NCBI GenBank assembly: GCA_021795535.1
Contig: JAJYPG010000017.1
Location: forward strand, 1 to 10,570
Reading direction: 5' to 3'
Source: Planctomycetota bacterium
Lineage (GTDB): Bacteria > Planctomycetota > Phycisphaerae > WQYP01
DNA length: 10,570 nucleotides
Positions 1 through 6,953 of the stretch are shown here, in pieces; position 1 is the first letter of the stretch; the number at the start of each line of letters is the position of its first letter. The position numbers were made by a program, and so were the translations under genes. The notes beneath the pieces were generated by a model. The model was not told the DNA's origin, did not search any database, and was given only the letters and a program-made list of their open reading frames with translations.

Positions 1-2151
1 GCTGACGGACTGGTTTACATCTGCTCTGAAGAAGAGGGCAAATGGATTGACCGCCCCTATTCCTCGCGCTATGCCTGCCCGCGGCACCCGGAAAGTTCAC
101 TGGAGGAACTCTCCCCCCGGCTTTTTTCTTTCAACAGCCCATACGGTGCGTGCAGCGAATGCGATGGCCTGGGAAATATTCTGGAGCTGGATGAGGACCT
201 GATTGTTCAGGATAAAACGCTTTCCCTCGATGAGGGAGCGATTGAACCTTTTGGTCGCAACGGCAAGCGAATGAACATTTATTACAAACGAATGCTCCGG
301 CAATTCTGCCAGACATTCGGGGTTTCCGAGGATATTGCGTTTGAAAATATACCCGCCAAATCCAAGGCTATTCTGCTGCACGGCACCACCGCCAAAGACA
401 AGGCAAAATATGGAGTTGCGTTTGAAGGTGTTATTCCCAATTTGCAGCGGCGTTGGGAAAATACCGACAGCGAATTTGTGAAATCGCGGCTGCATCAGTA
501 TTTGAGCGAACAAGCATGCGAAAAGTGCCATGGAGACCGCCTTAAGCCACAGGCTTTGTCCGTGAAAATAGGCCCGCACAATATCCGGCAGATGACCGCG
601 ATGACCATTTCCGCCGGCCTGGAATTTTTCAACCAGATGAATTTCTCCGGCGAGCAGGAATTAATCGCCGCCCCGGTGGTAAAGGAAATTCGCGCCCGCC
701 TGGGATTCATGAACAATGTGGGGCTGGGATATCTGACGCTGGACCGGCAGACCGGGACACTTTCCGGTGGTGAAGCACAGCGTATTCGCCTGGCCACACA
801 GGTTGGCTCCGGACTGGTGGGCGTTTGTTATGTGTTGGATGAACCGACCATCGGCCTGCACCAGCGGGACAACGACCGACTCATTACCACACTGCGGCAC
901 CTGACGGACATTGGCAACACCACCATTGTGGTGGAACATGATGAAGACACCATTCGCGCGGCCGACTGGCTGGTGGATGTCGGTCCCGGAGCCGGATCGC
1001 ATGGCGGGCGTATTATGACGCAGGGAACCGTGGCGGACGTACTGGCCTCACCCGACAGCATAACGGCGAAATACCTTACCGGGGAATATCAAATTACACT
1101 GCCCGCGAAACGCCGTGAAGTGGATCATTCACGCTGCCTGGAAATTTTAGGGGCGGCGGAAAACAACCTGAAAAATGTGAACGTGAAATTCCCGCTTGGC
1201 GTAATGATCTGCGTCACCGGCGTTTCCGGATCGGGAAAATCCTCCCTGGTCAACCACATTCTGCTTAAGACGCTCAAGCGATCACTTTATGGCGGCAAGG
1301 ACCACCCCGGCAAACATCGCAGGATCATCGGGCTGTCACACATAGACAAAGTGATTGAAATAGATCAATCCCCCATTGGCCGCACACCGCGCAGCAACCC
1401 GGCCACCTACACCGGCGTGTTTGATCTGATCCGCCAGCTTTATGCCAAAACGCGCGAGGCCCGCATGCGTGGCTATCAGCTTGGGCGATTCAGTTTTAAT
1501 GTAAAGGGCGGGCGGTGTGAAGCCTGCCAGGGACAGGGCATTAAACGCATAGAAATGCACTTTCTGCCCGATGTGTTTGTCACTTGCGAGGAATGCAAAG
1601 GCACACGCTACAACCGCGAAACGCTGGAAGTAAAATACCGCGGAAAATCCATCGCCGATGTTCTGAACATGCGTATTGAAGAAGCTCTGGCCTTTTTTGA
1701 CAGCTTTTCCAATATTCGCGCCATGCTTGCGGCTCTCAATGATGTCGGGCTTTCCTATGTGCAACTCGGACAATCCAGCACCACACTTTCCGGCGGCGAG
1801 GCTCAACGGGTCAAACTGGCGACGGAACTCGGCAAGCCCTCCACCACGCACACCCTTTATGTGCTGGATGAACCAACCACCGGCCTGCATTTTGCAGACA
1901 TCCATAATTTGCTCAACGTGCTGAATCGGCTGGCGGATGCCGGCCACACTGTGGTGATTATTGAGCATGATCTGGATGTGATTAAATGTGCCGACTGGAT
2001 TATTGACCTTGGGCCGGAAGGCGGCGCGGGCGGCGGCACGGTTGTCGCCGTGGGCACTCCGGAGGAAATAGCCGCCCATCCCAACAGTCACACGGGGCGC
2101 TACTTAAAAGCCAAACTCACGCCCTTAGTACCGGTGGCGTCAGGCAAATAA
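1..2151 (+). CDS. uvrA: UvrA, excinuclease ABC subunit A (5' end cut by the window)
   Basis: UvrA is the ATP-dependent damage-recognition subunit of nucleotide excision repair; it scans DNA and loads UvrB. The reading frame is open from base 1 to the TAA at 2149, giving 716 residues. By comparison with E. coli UvrA (about 940 residues), roughly the first 230, including the first Walker A, are missing. In window residue numbers: first zinc module C26-P-R-H29 with C51 and C54; ABC signature LSGGEAQRIRLA near 254; Walker B YVLDEPTIGLH near 277; second Walker A GVSGSGKSS from 407; IDQSPIGRTPRSNPATYTG; second zinc module C506/C509/C529/C532; second signature LSGGEAQRVKLA near 596; second Walker B YVLDEPTTGLHFAD. 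The first zinc module has His where E. coli has Cys, plus one extra spacer residue. The internal ATG at 271 is not the start, because conserved UvrA sequence continues upstream. nnrE follows after 21 bases with no terminator. Identification is certain. Confidence 0.98.
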   Translation, partial: ADGLVYICSEEEGKWIDRPYSSRYACPRHPESSLEELSPRLFSFNSPYGACSECDGLGNILELDEDLIVQDKTLSLDEGAIEPFGRNGKRMNIYYKRMLRQFCQTFGVSEDIAFENIPAKSKAILLHGTTAKDKAKYGVAFEGVIPNLQRRWENTDSEFVKSRLHQYLSEQACEKCHGDRLKPQALSVKIGPHNIRQMTAMTISAGLEFFNQMNFSGEQELIAAPVVKEIRARLGFMNNVGLGYLTLDRQTGTLSGGEAQRIRLATQVGSGLVGVCYVLDEPTIGLHQRDNDRLITTLRHLTDIGNTTIVVEHDEDTIRAADWLVDVGPGAGSHGGRIMTQGTVADVLASPDSITAKYLTGEYQITLPAKRREVDHSRCLEILGAAENNLKNVNVKFPLGVMICVTGVSGSGKSSLVNHILLKTLKRSLYGGKDHPGKHRRIIGLSHIDKVIEIDQSPIGRTPRSNPATYTGVFDLIRQLYAKTREARMRGYQLGRFSFNVKGGRCEACQGQGIKRIEMHFLPDVFVTCEECKGTRYNRETLEVKYRGKSIADVLNMRIEEALAFFDSFSNIRAMLAALNDVGLSYVQLGQSSTTLSGGEAQRVKLATELGKPSTTHTLYVLDEPTTGLHFADIHNLLNVLNRLADAGHTVVIIEHDLDVIKCADWIIDLGPEGGAGGGTVVAVGTPEEIAAHPNSHTGRYLKAKLTPLVPVASGK

Positions 2152-2157
2152 TCTGGC

Positions 2158-2162
2158 AGGAG
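2158..2162 (+). promoter_or_regulatory. Ribosome binding site supporting a TTG start
   Basis: AGGAG lies 10 bases before the TTG at 2173. It supports this rare start codon. The next in-frame ATG would delete the conserved N-terminal helix of the epimerase. Confidence 0.6.
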
Positions 2163-2172
2163 ACCAATTCCC

Positions 2173-2883
2173 TTGACAGGCAATCTCAATCAACCACTCT
2201 GGTTCTCACGTGCCGCTCTGGCGGAAGTGGATCGGCGAGCCGTCAATGATTTTGGCATGACCATTTCCGCACTGATGGAAAATGCCGGGCGGGTTCTGGC
2301 AGATATTACCCGTGCATACACCCACGCGGAATCCCGCATTATAGTCCTGGCAGGGCCGGGAAATAACGGTGGTGACGGCCTGGTGGCGGCGCGGCATCTG
2401 GCCAATTGCGGACACACAGTGGACGTTTTACTATTGGCACCGCGCAACAAATTCCGCAATACCGCAGGCGAACAACTTGCCACCATCATCCGCATGGGAA
2501 TAACCATAGATGAACCAACAGGCCCATTGCCGGTGGACGAGGTCCTTGCCGCATGGCTGGAACGGAGCCATGTGGATGATGCGATTGTCGATGCCATTTT
2601 CGGCACGGGTTTGACCCGGCCAGTCTCAGGCGATGTGGCCGCGATAATGGACCGAATCAATGCTTCAAACCGCCGGATCATAAGTGCGGATATTCCATCC
2701 GGGCTGGATTGTGATTCCGGTAGGCCACTGGGAACAGCCGTGCGTGCCACGCATACGGTCAGCTTCTGTGGCATGAAGATAGGCTTTGCCCAGCCCACCG
2801 CCATATCGTTTACAGGGCAATGTTCGATTGGCGATATTGGCGTACCGCGTTGTCTTCTGGCGGAATTGGCGGTTGAACCCTGA
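2173..2883 (+). CDS. nnrE: NAD(P)H-hydrate epimerase (YjeF N-terminal domain, stand-alone)
   Basis: This enzyme interconverts the R and S epimers of hydrated NADH and NADPH (NAD(P)HX), so that a partner dehydratase, specific for the S form, can restore the cofactor. It is probably cytosolic. The 236 residues form one YjeF_N domain. They show the N-terminal segment with LMENAG (34-39), the loop GPGNNGGDGLVAARHL (61-76), VDAIFGTGL (139-147) with D140 as the likely catalytic and potassium-site acidic residue, ADIPSGLDCDSG (172-183), and a late K202. E. coli Nnr carries the epimerase fused to a C-terminal ADP-dependent dehydratase and is about 515 residues. Here only the epimerase is present, as in eukaryotic NAXE, so the dehydratase (NnrD) must be encoded elsewhere if it exists. 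The TTG start is chosen because an AGGAG sits upstream and because family similarity begins about residue 8. It is probably co-transcribed with uvrA. Confidence 0.93.
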   Translation: MTGNLNQPLWFSRAALAEVDRRAVNDFGMTISALMENAGRVLADITRAYTHAESRIIVLAGPGNNGGDGLVAARHLANCGHTVDVLLLAPRNKFRNTAGEQLATIIRMGITIDEPTGPLPVDEVLAAWLERSHVDDAIVDAIFGTGLTRPVSGDVAAIMDRINASNRRIISADIPSGLDCDSGRPLGTAVRATHTVSFCGMKIGFAQPTAISFTGQCSIGDIGVPRCLLAELAVEP

Positions 2884-2900
2884 TTTTGTTGGGTTAACAT
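2873..2900 (+). promoter_or_regulatory. Weak promoter candidate ahead of the MBL-fold gene
   Basis: TTGAAC at 2873-2878 and TAACAT at 2895-2900 are spaced by 16 bases, and each matches the sigma-70 consensus at four of six positions. The -10 lies in the loop of the hairpin at 2889-2906. A transcript would begin near 2907 and carry the repeat at 2918-2936 in its leader. The match is weak and could be chance. Confidence 0.22.
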
Positions 2901-2906
2901 ACCCAA
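2889..2906. repeat. Short inverted repeat (6-base arms, 6-base loop)
   Basis: TTGGGT (2889-2894) and ACCCAA (2901-2906) are exact reverse complements separated by TAACAT. The right arm overlaps the 8-base palindrome CCAATTGG (2903-2910). The stem lies just after the epimerase stop codon. No T-run follows it on either strand, so it is not a standard intrinsic terminator. It may be an operator or simply chance. Confidence 0.45.
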
Positions 2907-2917
2907 TTGGCAATGCA

Positions 2918-2936
2918 GTCATGTGACGGTCATGTG
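2918..2936 (+). repeat. Direct repeat GTCATGTG with an 11-base period
   Basis: GTCATGTG occurs at 2918-2925 and again at 2929-2936. The two starts are 11 bases apart, about one helical turn, in the non-coding spacer before the MBL-fold gene. This arrangement is common for paired transcription-factor half-sites. No regulator is recognised. Confidence 0.5.
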
Positions 2937-2961
2937 TTGGTGGCAACGGAAGATAGAAAGC

Positions 2962-2966
2962 AGGAA
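2962..2966 (+). promoter_or_regulatory. Ribosome binding site of the MBL-fold gene
   Basis: AGGAA, within AGGAAGGG, lies six bases before the ATG at 2973. It fixes that start against earlier in-frame start codons, the first at 2907, which would add 22 residues with no family-like sequence. Confidence 0.65.
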
Positions 2967-2972
2967 GGGTGT

Positions 2973-3650
2973 ATGGAGGTTTTTGTGATCAGTATCAGTG
3001 CCCTGGCAAAAAATTCGCTCTGGGACGAAAAGCAACCCGTGCGAACCAGCCACGCCACCACCACCATGATCAAGGCCGATGGTGGCATTGTTCTGGTGGA
3101 CCCGGCCCTGCCGCCACCAGCCTTGGAAGCCCGGATTTTTGAGAGAACCGGGCTTAAGCCCCCCGCCATTACGCAGGTTTTTCTTACCAACTGGCGACCC
3201 GCACACCGCCGGGCACTGGGGCTTTTCAAACACGCCCAATGGTTCATGCTCGATGATGAAATCACCGCGGCAAAAAATGCGCTTAACGAAGCCCAGCGCT
3301 ATGCCGACGAATCTGCCCGCACGGATGCTCAGGTATTGGCGGATGAACTCAAGCTCCTGGAAAAAGTCCGTCCCGCTCCGGATGAACTGCTGGAGGATGT
3401 GAGCCTGTTCCCCCTGCCGGGCTATACACCAGGACAGTGTGGACTGCTGGTCAGTCTTCCCACCAGCACTATCATAATTGCCGGCGATGCCGTGCCCACC
3501 GCAGGCCACTTCGCAGCCGGCAAGGTTTTTCAGGAATGTTTTGACATTCGCCGTGCAACCGAATCCATGGCGGAACTGTACGAAATTGCCGACCTGATAA
3601 TTCCCGGCCACGACAACTTATTTGTAAACCCGCGTGCGGCAGGCATCTGA
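2973..3650 (+). CDS. Metallo-beta-lactamase-fold protein with a degenerate metal site
   Basis: The 225-residue protein has the overall MBL-fold pattern: an N-terminal beta segment ending in IVLVDPAL (39-46), a core motif region VFLTNWRPAHRRAL (69-82), LPGYTPGQCGLLV (148-160), IIIAGDAV (167-174) and LIIPGHD (208-214). In active family members the core motif is THxHxDH and the third motif is PGHTxGH. Here N73, R75 and A77 replace the His, His and Asp of HxHxDH, and only H78 remains. Y151 and Q155 replace the two His of the third motif. D172 and H213 are kept. Most zinc ligands are therefore gone, and binuclear metal hydrolysis looks unlikely. The protein may have a binding, structural or regulatory role, or use a different chemistry; I cannot name a substrate. 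The reading frame is intact with a good ribosome binding site, so it is not simply a decaying gene. There is no signal peptide. Confidence 0.82.
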   Translation: MEVFVISISALAKNSLWDEKQPVRTSHATTTMIKADGGIVLVDPALPPPALEARIFERTGLKPPAITQVFLTNWRPAHRRALGLFKHAQWFMLDDEITAAKNALNEAQRYADESARTDAQVLADELKLLEKVRPAPDELLEDVSLFPLPGYTPGQCGLLVSLPTSTIIIAGDAVPTAGHFAAGKVFQECFDIRRATESMAELYEIADLIIPGHDNLFVNPRAAGI

Positions 3651-3677
3651 TTTATCAGCAGCCCGCTCGCCGCGACT

Positions 3678-3721
3678 GTTTGCCGTTGGCTGGGACAAAC
3701 CGCCGATATTCAGACGGTTTG
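3678..3721 (+). repeat. Three short arms able to form alternative hairpins
   Basis: GTTTG (3678-3682), CAAACCG (3696-3702) and CGGTTTG (3715-3721) lie in the 145-base spacer between the MBL-fold gene and the FAD/Fe-S gene. The middle arm pairs with the first over five bases or with the third over seven, so the two hairpins exclude each other. No T-run follows. This could be a leader RNA switch, an operator or chance. Confidence 0.35.
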
Positions 3722-3795
3722 GTGAAGGGGTGTTCTCTATACATGGATGCGGGCCTTTCTTCACAATTTGCAACCTGTACACCCATTCCGTTATC

Positions 3796-6759
3796 ATGCG
3801 GCCCATCATGGATGAACGACATATATCATTGGCGGTGGTGGCGGACGATTCCTTAAATCAGGGCCACGCGTTTGACCTTACCGCGGCGCTGCGGCAATTG
3901 GATGTTGGCACGCTGCGGTTGACGGCGCATGACCGAATATTGTATGCCACGGACGCATCGCTTTACCAGGTTTTGCCGTTGGGTGTGGTGATTCCGCTTT
4001 CGGTATTGCAGATTTCAACACTGCTGGAATTTTGTCAGCGGCAACATATTCCCGTTCTGCCGCGCGGCGGGGGCACAAGCCTGGCGGGGCAATGCACCAA
4101 CCGGGCATTGGTGGTTGATTTATCACCACACTTCCGCCATCTGGGGGAAATCAACAGCGATCAACAGACATGCGTGGCTGAAGCCGGCATGACCATTGAT
4201 CAGATAAATCGTGAACTGGCCTCAACAGGTTTGTTTTTTGCCCCTGATCCGGCCACCACCGCTCAGGCGTCGTTGGGTGGCTGCATTGGCAATAATGCCG
4301 CCGGGGCACGGTCCATCCGGTATGGCCGCACCAGTGAAAACCTTGCCGGAGCGCAGGCGGTACTGGCGGATGGCCGATCTGTCTGGTTTTACCCGGGTGC
4401 GGGACGGCAGGATTCCGTGGCACGCGAACTGGCCCGGCAGGTCGCCGACGTGGTCCGGCAACATGCCGAACTTATTCGCGAAAAATTTCCCAAGCTTATT
4501 CGCCGAAATGCCGGGTATTCGCTTGATTTGATTCTGCGGCAATTGGACGCGGGTGTTGCCGCGGAGGATTTGGACCTCACCGGGTTGATTTGCGGCAGCG
4601 AAGGCACGTTGGTGGTGGTCACCGCCGCGCGATTAAAACTCCATCCGATACCCGCGGCGCGCAGTCTGGCCATATTGGCCTTTCATTCTCTGGAACAGGC
4701 GCTGGATCGTCTGCTGCCGATTTTGGATACCAAACCCAGCGCGGTGGAACTGCTGGACAGTGCGGTATTGCAGGCTGCACAAGCCAATTCCGAGGCGCGC
4801 CGACAATTGGATGTCTTGCCGCTGATTGAGGGTCAACTCCCCGCCGCCATTTTGTATGTGGAATATCAGGCGGAAAACAATAGTTCCGAACTTGACGCCT
4901 GTTTTTCCCATCCCGCGCTGGCGGCTCCCGCGGCGCGCATCTTCCGGCAGGCGGCGGAAATGAATCAGGCCTGGACACTGCGTAAAAGTGCCGAAGCGCT
5001 GCTTCATGCGTTATCCAGCCAACGCAAGCCCCTGACTTTTGTGGAGGACAACGCCATTCCCGTGCGGCGTTTGGCAGAATTTATTAAACGTTTCAAGTGT
5101 ATTGTGGAGGCCCACGGCACCACGGCCGCCTTTTACGCCCATGCTTCTGTGGGTGTATTGCATATTCGCCCGATGTTGGATTTGCATGAGCCTGCGGATT
5201 TGCGGGCCATGCAGGAAATTGCCTTGGAAACCGCCCGTCTGGCCCGGGATTGCGGCGGCGTGATGTCCGGCGAGCATGGCGATGGGCGGGTGCGCGGGCC
5301 GCTGCTTTTGGAGTATTTCGGCCCGGAACTCATGCGTGCCTTCGCCCAAATCAAGGCGATTTTTGATCCTGCGGGCATCTTGAATCCGGGCATGATAGTC
5401 AATCCCGGCAGCTTGGAAACCATCACCACCCACCTCCGGCAACAGGCCCAGAGAACAAGCCAGAACATTGGCATAGAAACATATTTTGATTATTCTGACC
5501 AGGAATCGTTCGACGGCGCGGTGGAAATGTGCAATGGATCCGGTTTTTGCCGCAAGACATCTGGTGGCACCATGTGCCCGTCTTACCGCGCCACCCTTGA
5601 TGAACGGCATTCTCCGCGGGGAAGGGCCAACGCCTTGCGCAGCAGCATTCTTGGCACGCCTGATCGCCCGAATTGGAACGATGCCGACACCATTGAGACG
5701 CTGGATTTGTGTTTATCCTGCAAAGCCTGCAAAAGCGAGTGTCCCAGCAACGTGGACATCGCCCGGCTGAAAGCGGAATACACGGCACAACGCTATCGTG
5801 AAACCGGCCTGCCGCTGGCGGCCCGCATTTTTGGAAATGTGCATTTGCTCAATCGCGCCAGCTCCGTTCTGCCCGGATTCGCCAATGGCTTTCAGAATCT
5901 GCGTCCCGTGCGCGGACTCATGAATCGGTTGTTGGGCCTGGCACCGCAGCGGTCATTGCCGGATTTTTCCATATCGCTGCAAAAACGCTTCCGAACAGAG
6001 TTGGCCGCAGACAATCCCGTTAACGCCCCCACCGTGGTGCTGTTTGCCGATTGCTTCACCGCTTTTAATGAATCGCATATTGGTGCGGCGGCCACGCGCG
6101 TGTTGCAACGGCTGGGTTATCGTGTGGAGCTTATCGGCAATGCCTGCTGCGGTAGAGCCATGATTTCCAACGGCCTGCTCGCAAAAGCCGCGCAAACCAT
6201 CCAAAATACATTGACCATCCTGACACCCGCAATTCTGGATAGCAATGTCGTTGCCATTGTGGTGTGTGAACCATCCTGCCTTAGTGCCATGTTGGACGAC
6301 TGGCAGCAAACGCACGGCGTCGGCAAGCCGGAAGTTCTGGCTCAACTGGCTCTTAAAGCCATGTCTCCCACCGACTTTATACAGCGCCGCTGGAAAGACC
6401 ATCCCATTACCCCGTCGCCACGGCGGAAACCCAATGGCCCGGTTTTGTTCCATGGCCATTGTCATGCCAAAGCATTGTGGGGCACGAACGATGATGCCGC
6501 ACTGCTTAATCGGCTTTGTGATGGCAATGCGAAGGTTCTCGATACCGGCTGCTGCGGCATGGCCGGCGGATTTGGTTATACGCGGAATCACTATGAATTA
6601 TCGTTGAAAATATTCAGTGAGAAAGGATTTGATCCCGTCCGGCTGGCCTCCGCTGATGTGGCCATCCTGGCACCTGGAACCTCTTGCCGCCATCAGATAC
6701 AACACGCCGCAAGACAAAAACCTCTTCACCCCATCGAATGGCTTGCGGAATTGCTGTAA
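3796..6759 (+). CDS. FAD-linked oxidoreductase fused to a (4Fe-4S)/CCG domain, YdiJ-like (D-2-hydroxyglutarate or D-lactate dehydrogenase type)
   Basis: The enzyme oxidises a D-2-hydroxyacid at FAD and passes electrons through iron-sulfur centres, probably to the quinone pool at the inner face of the membrane. From the ATG at 3796 it has 987 residues, close to E. coli YdiJ (about 1018), for which D-2-hydroxyglutarate is the reported substrate. An FAD-binding PCMH domain carries PRGGGTSLAGQ (89-99), a GGCIGNNAAGARSIRYGRTS stretch and CGSEGTL. The FAD-oxidase C-terminal domain carries GEHGDGR (492-498). The iron-sulfur module has C579-x5-C585-x8-C594 and C639/C642/C645/C649. The middle Cys of the first motif is replaced by Ser (CNGSGFC), as E. 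coli YdiJ has Asn there. Two CCG domains follow, with CCGR at 784-787 and HGHCHAK at 886-892 plus CCGMAGGFG from 919. ATG 3808 is an equally possible start. No clear ribosome site precedes either. An upstream GTG at 3634 would overlap the MBL gene and adds no family-like sequence. Exact substrate is unproven. Confidence 0.92.
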   Translation: MRPIMDERHISLAVVADDSLNQGHAFDLTAALRQLDVGTLRLTAHDRILYATDASLYQVLPLGVVIPLSVLQISTLLEFCQRQHIPVLPRGGGTSLAGQCTNRALVVDLSPHFRHLGEINSDQQTCVAEAGMTIDQINRELASTGLFFAPDPATTAQASLGGCIGNNAAGARSIRYGRTSENLAGAQAVLADGRSVWFYPGAGRQDSVARELARQVADVVRQHAELIREKFPKLIRRNAGYSLDLILRQLDAGVAAEDLDLTGLICGSEGTLVVVTAARLKLHPIPAARSLAILAFHSLEQALDRLLPILDTKPSAVELLDSAVLQAAQANSEARRQLDVLPLIEGQLPAAILYVEYQAENNSSELDACFSHPALAAPAARIFRQAAEMNQAWTLRKSAEALLHALSSQRKPLTFVEDNAIPVRRLAEFIKRFKCIVEAHGTTAAFYAHASVGVLHIRPMLDLHEPADLRAMQEIALETARLARDCGGVMSGEHGDGRVRGPLLLEYFGPELMRAFAQIKAIFDPAGILNPGMIVNPGSLETITTHLRQQAQRTSQNIGIETYFDYSDQESFDGAVEMCNGSGFCRKTSGGTMCPSYRATLDERHSPRGRANALRSSILGTPDRPNWNDADTIETLDLCLSCKACKSECPSNVDIARLKAEYTAQRYRETGLPLAARIFGNVHLLNRASSVLPGFANGFQNLRPVRGLMNRLLGLAPQRSLPDFSISLQKRFRTELAADNPVNAPTVVLFADCFTAFNESHIGAAATRVLQRLGYRVELIGNACCGRAMISNGLLAKAAQTIQNTLTILTPAILDSNVVAIVVCEPSCLSAMLDDWQQTHGVGKPEVLAQLALKAMSPTDFIQRRWKDHPITPSPRRKPNGPVLFHGHCHAKALWGTNDDAALLNRLCDGNAKVLDTGCCGMAGGFGYTRNHYELSLKIFSEKGFDPVRLASADVAILAPGTSCRHQIQHAARQKPLHPIEWLAELL

Positions 6760-6779
6760 ATAAGTCAGGACCGACGGTT

Positions 6780-6953
6780 GTGGCAAAATCGAAAATGTCG
6801 GCTATGGCTGGCAAAAACGACTTCCGGATTCAGATAACTGTTGACATCCGAACCACAAACCTGATGGAGGTAGAGGCCGGAGTAATGGGGACTCTCAGGC
6901 GTGAGGGCTTTGTTTCATTCGATACCCCTGTTACCATATTCGGCCATGACTGA
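6780..6953 (+). CDS. Small unrecognised protein, 57 residues
   Basis: I do not recognise this protein. A GTG start at 6780 follows the FAD/Fe-S gene stop by 20 bases and has AGGA at 6767-6770, nine bases upstream. ATG 6795 and 6804 are alternative starts without a ribosome site. An in-frame ATG at 6684 would overlap the preceding gene. The protein begins with a short basic stretch. It then alternates beta-like segments (FRIQITVDI, TPVTIFG) with a probable helix (LMEVEAGVMGTLRREG), as in a small alpha/beta fold. It has no Cys, no membrane segment and no signal peptide. Its stop overlaps the start of the next gene in the sequence ATGACTGA, which suggests translational coupling. It could be a real small protein or a fortuitous ORF bridging the two genes. 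Confidence 0.5.
   Translation: MAKSKMSAMAGKNDFRIQITVDIRTTNLMEVEAGVMGTLRREGFVSFDTPVTIFGHD

Noticed and set aside
271..273. ATG at 271 as the uvrA start
   Set aside because: Conserved UvrA sequence, including the first zinc module and the RLFSFNSPYGAC stretch, continues in the same frame back to base 1; the gene is cut by the window edge.
2884..2910. Intrinsic terminator after the epimerase gene
   Set aside because: The stem is only six base pairs, and no T-run follows on either strand.
3634..3795. GTG at 3634 as the start of the FAD/Fe-S protein
   Set aside because: It would overlap the MBL gene and add 54 residues that do not resemble the family; the FAD domain starts normally after ATG 3796 or 3808.
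1336..6591. Long open frames on the - strand opposite uvrA, nnrE, the MBL gene and the FAD/Fe-S gene (e.g. 1336-2091, 2190-2906, 2919-3611, 5953-6591)
   Set aside because: They lie antisense to clearly recognisable genes and show no family-like motifs; long antisense frames are expected in GC-rich coding DNA.
6901..6945. GTG at 6901 as the start of the membrane protein
   Set aside because: It would overlap more than 50 bases of the small ORF without a clear ribosome site, whereas ATG 6946 gives the common coupled overlap.
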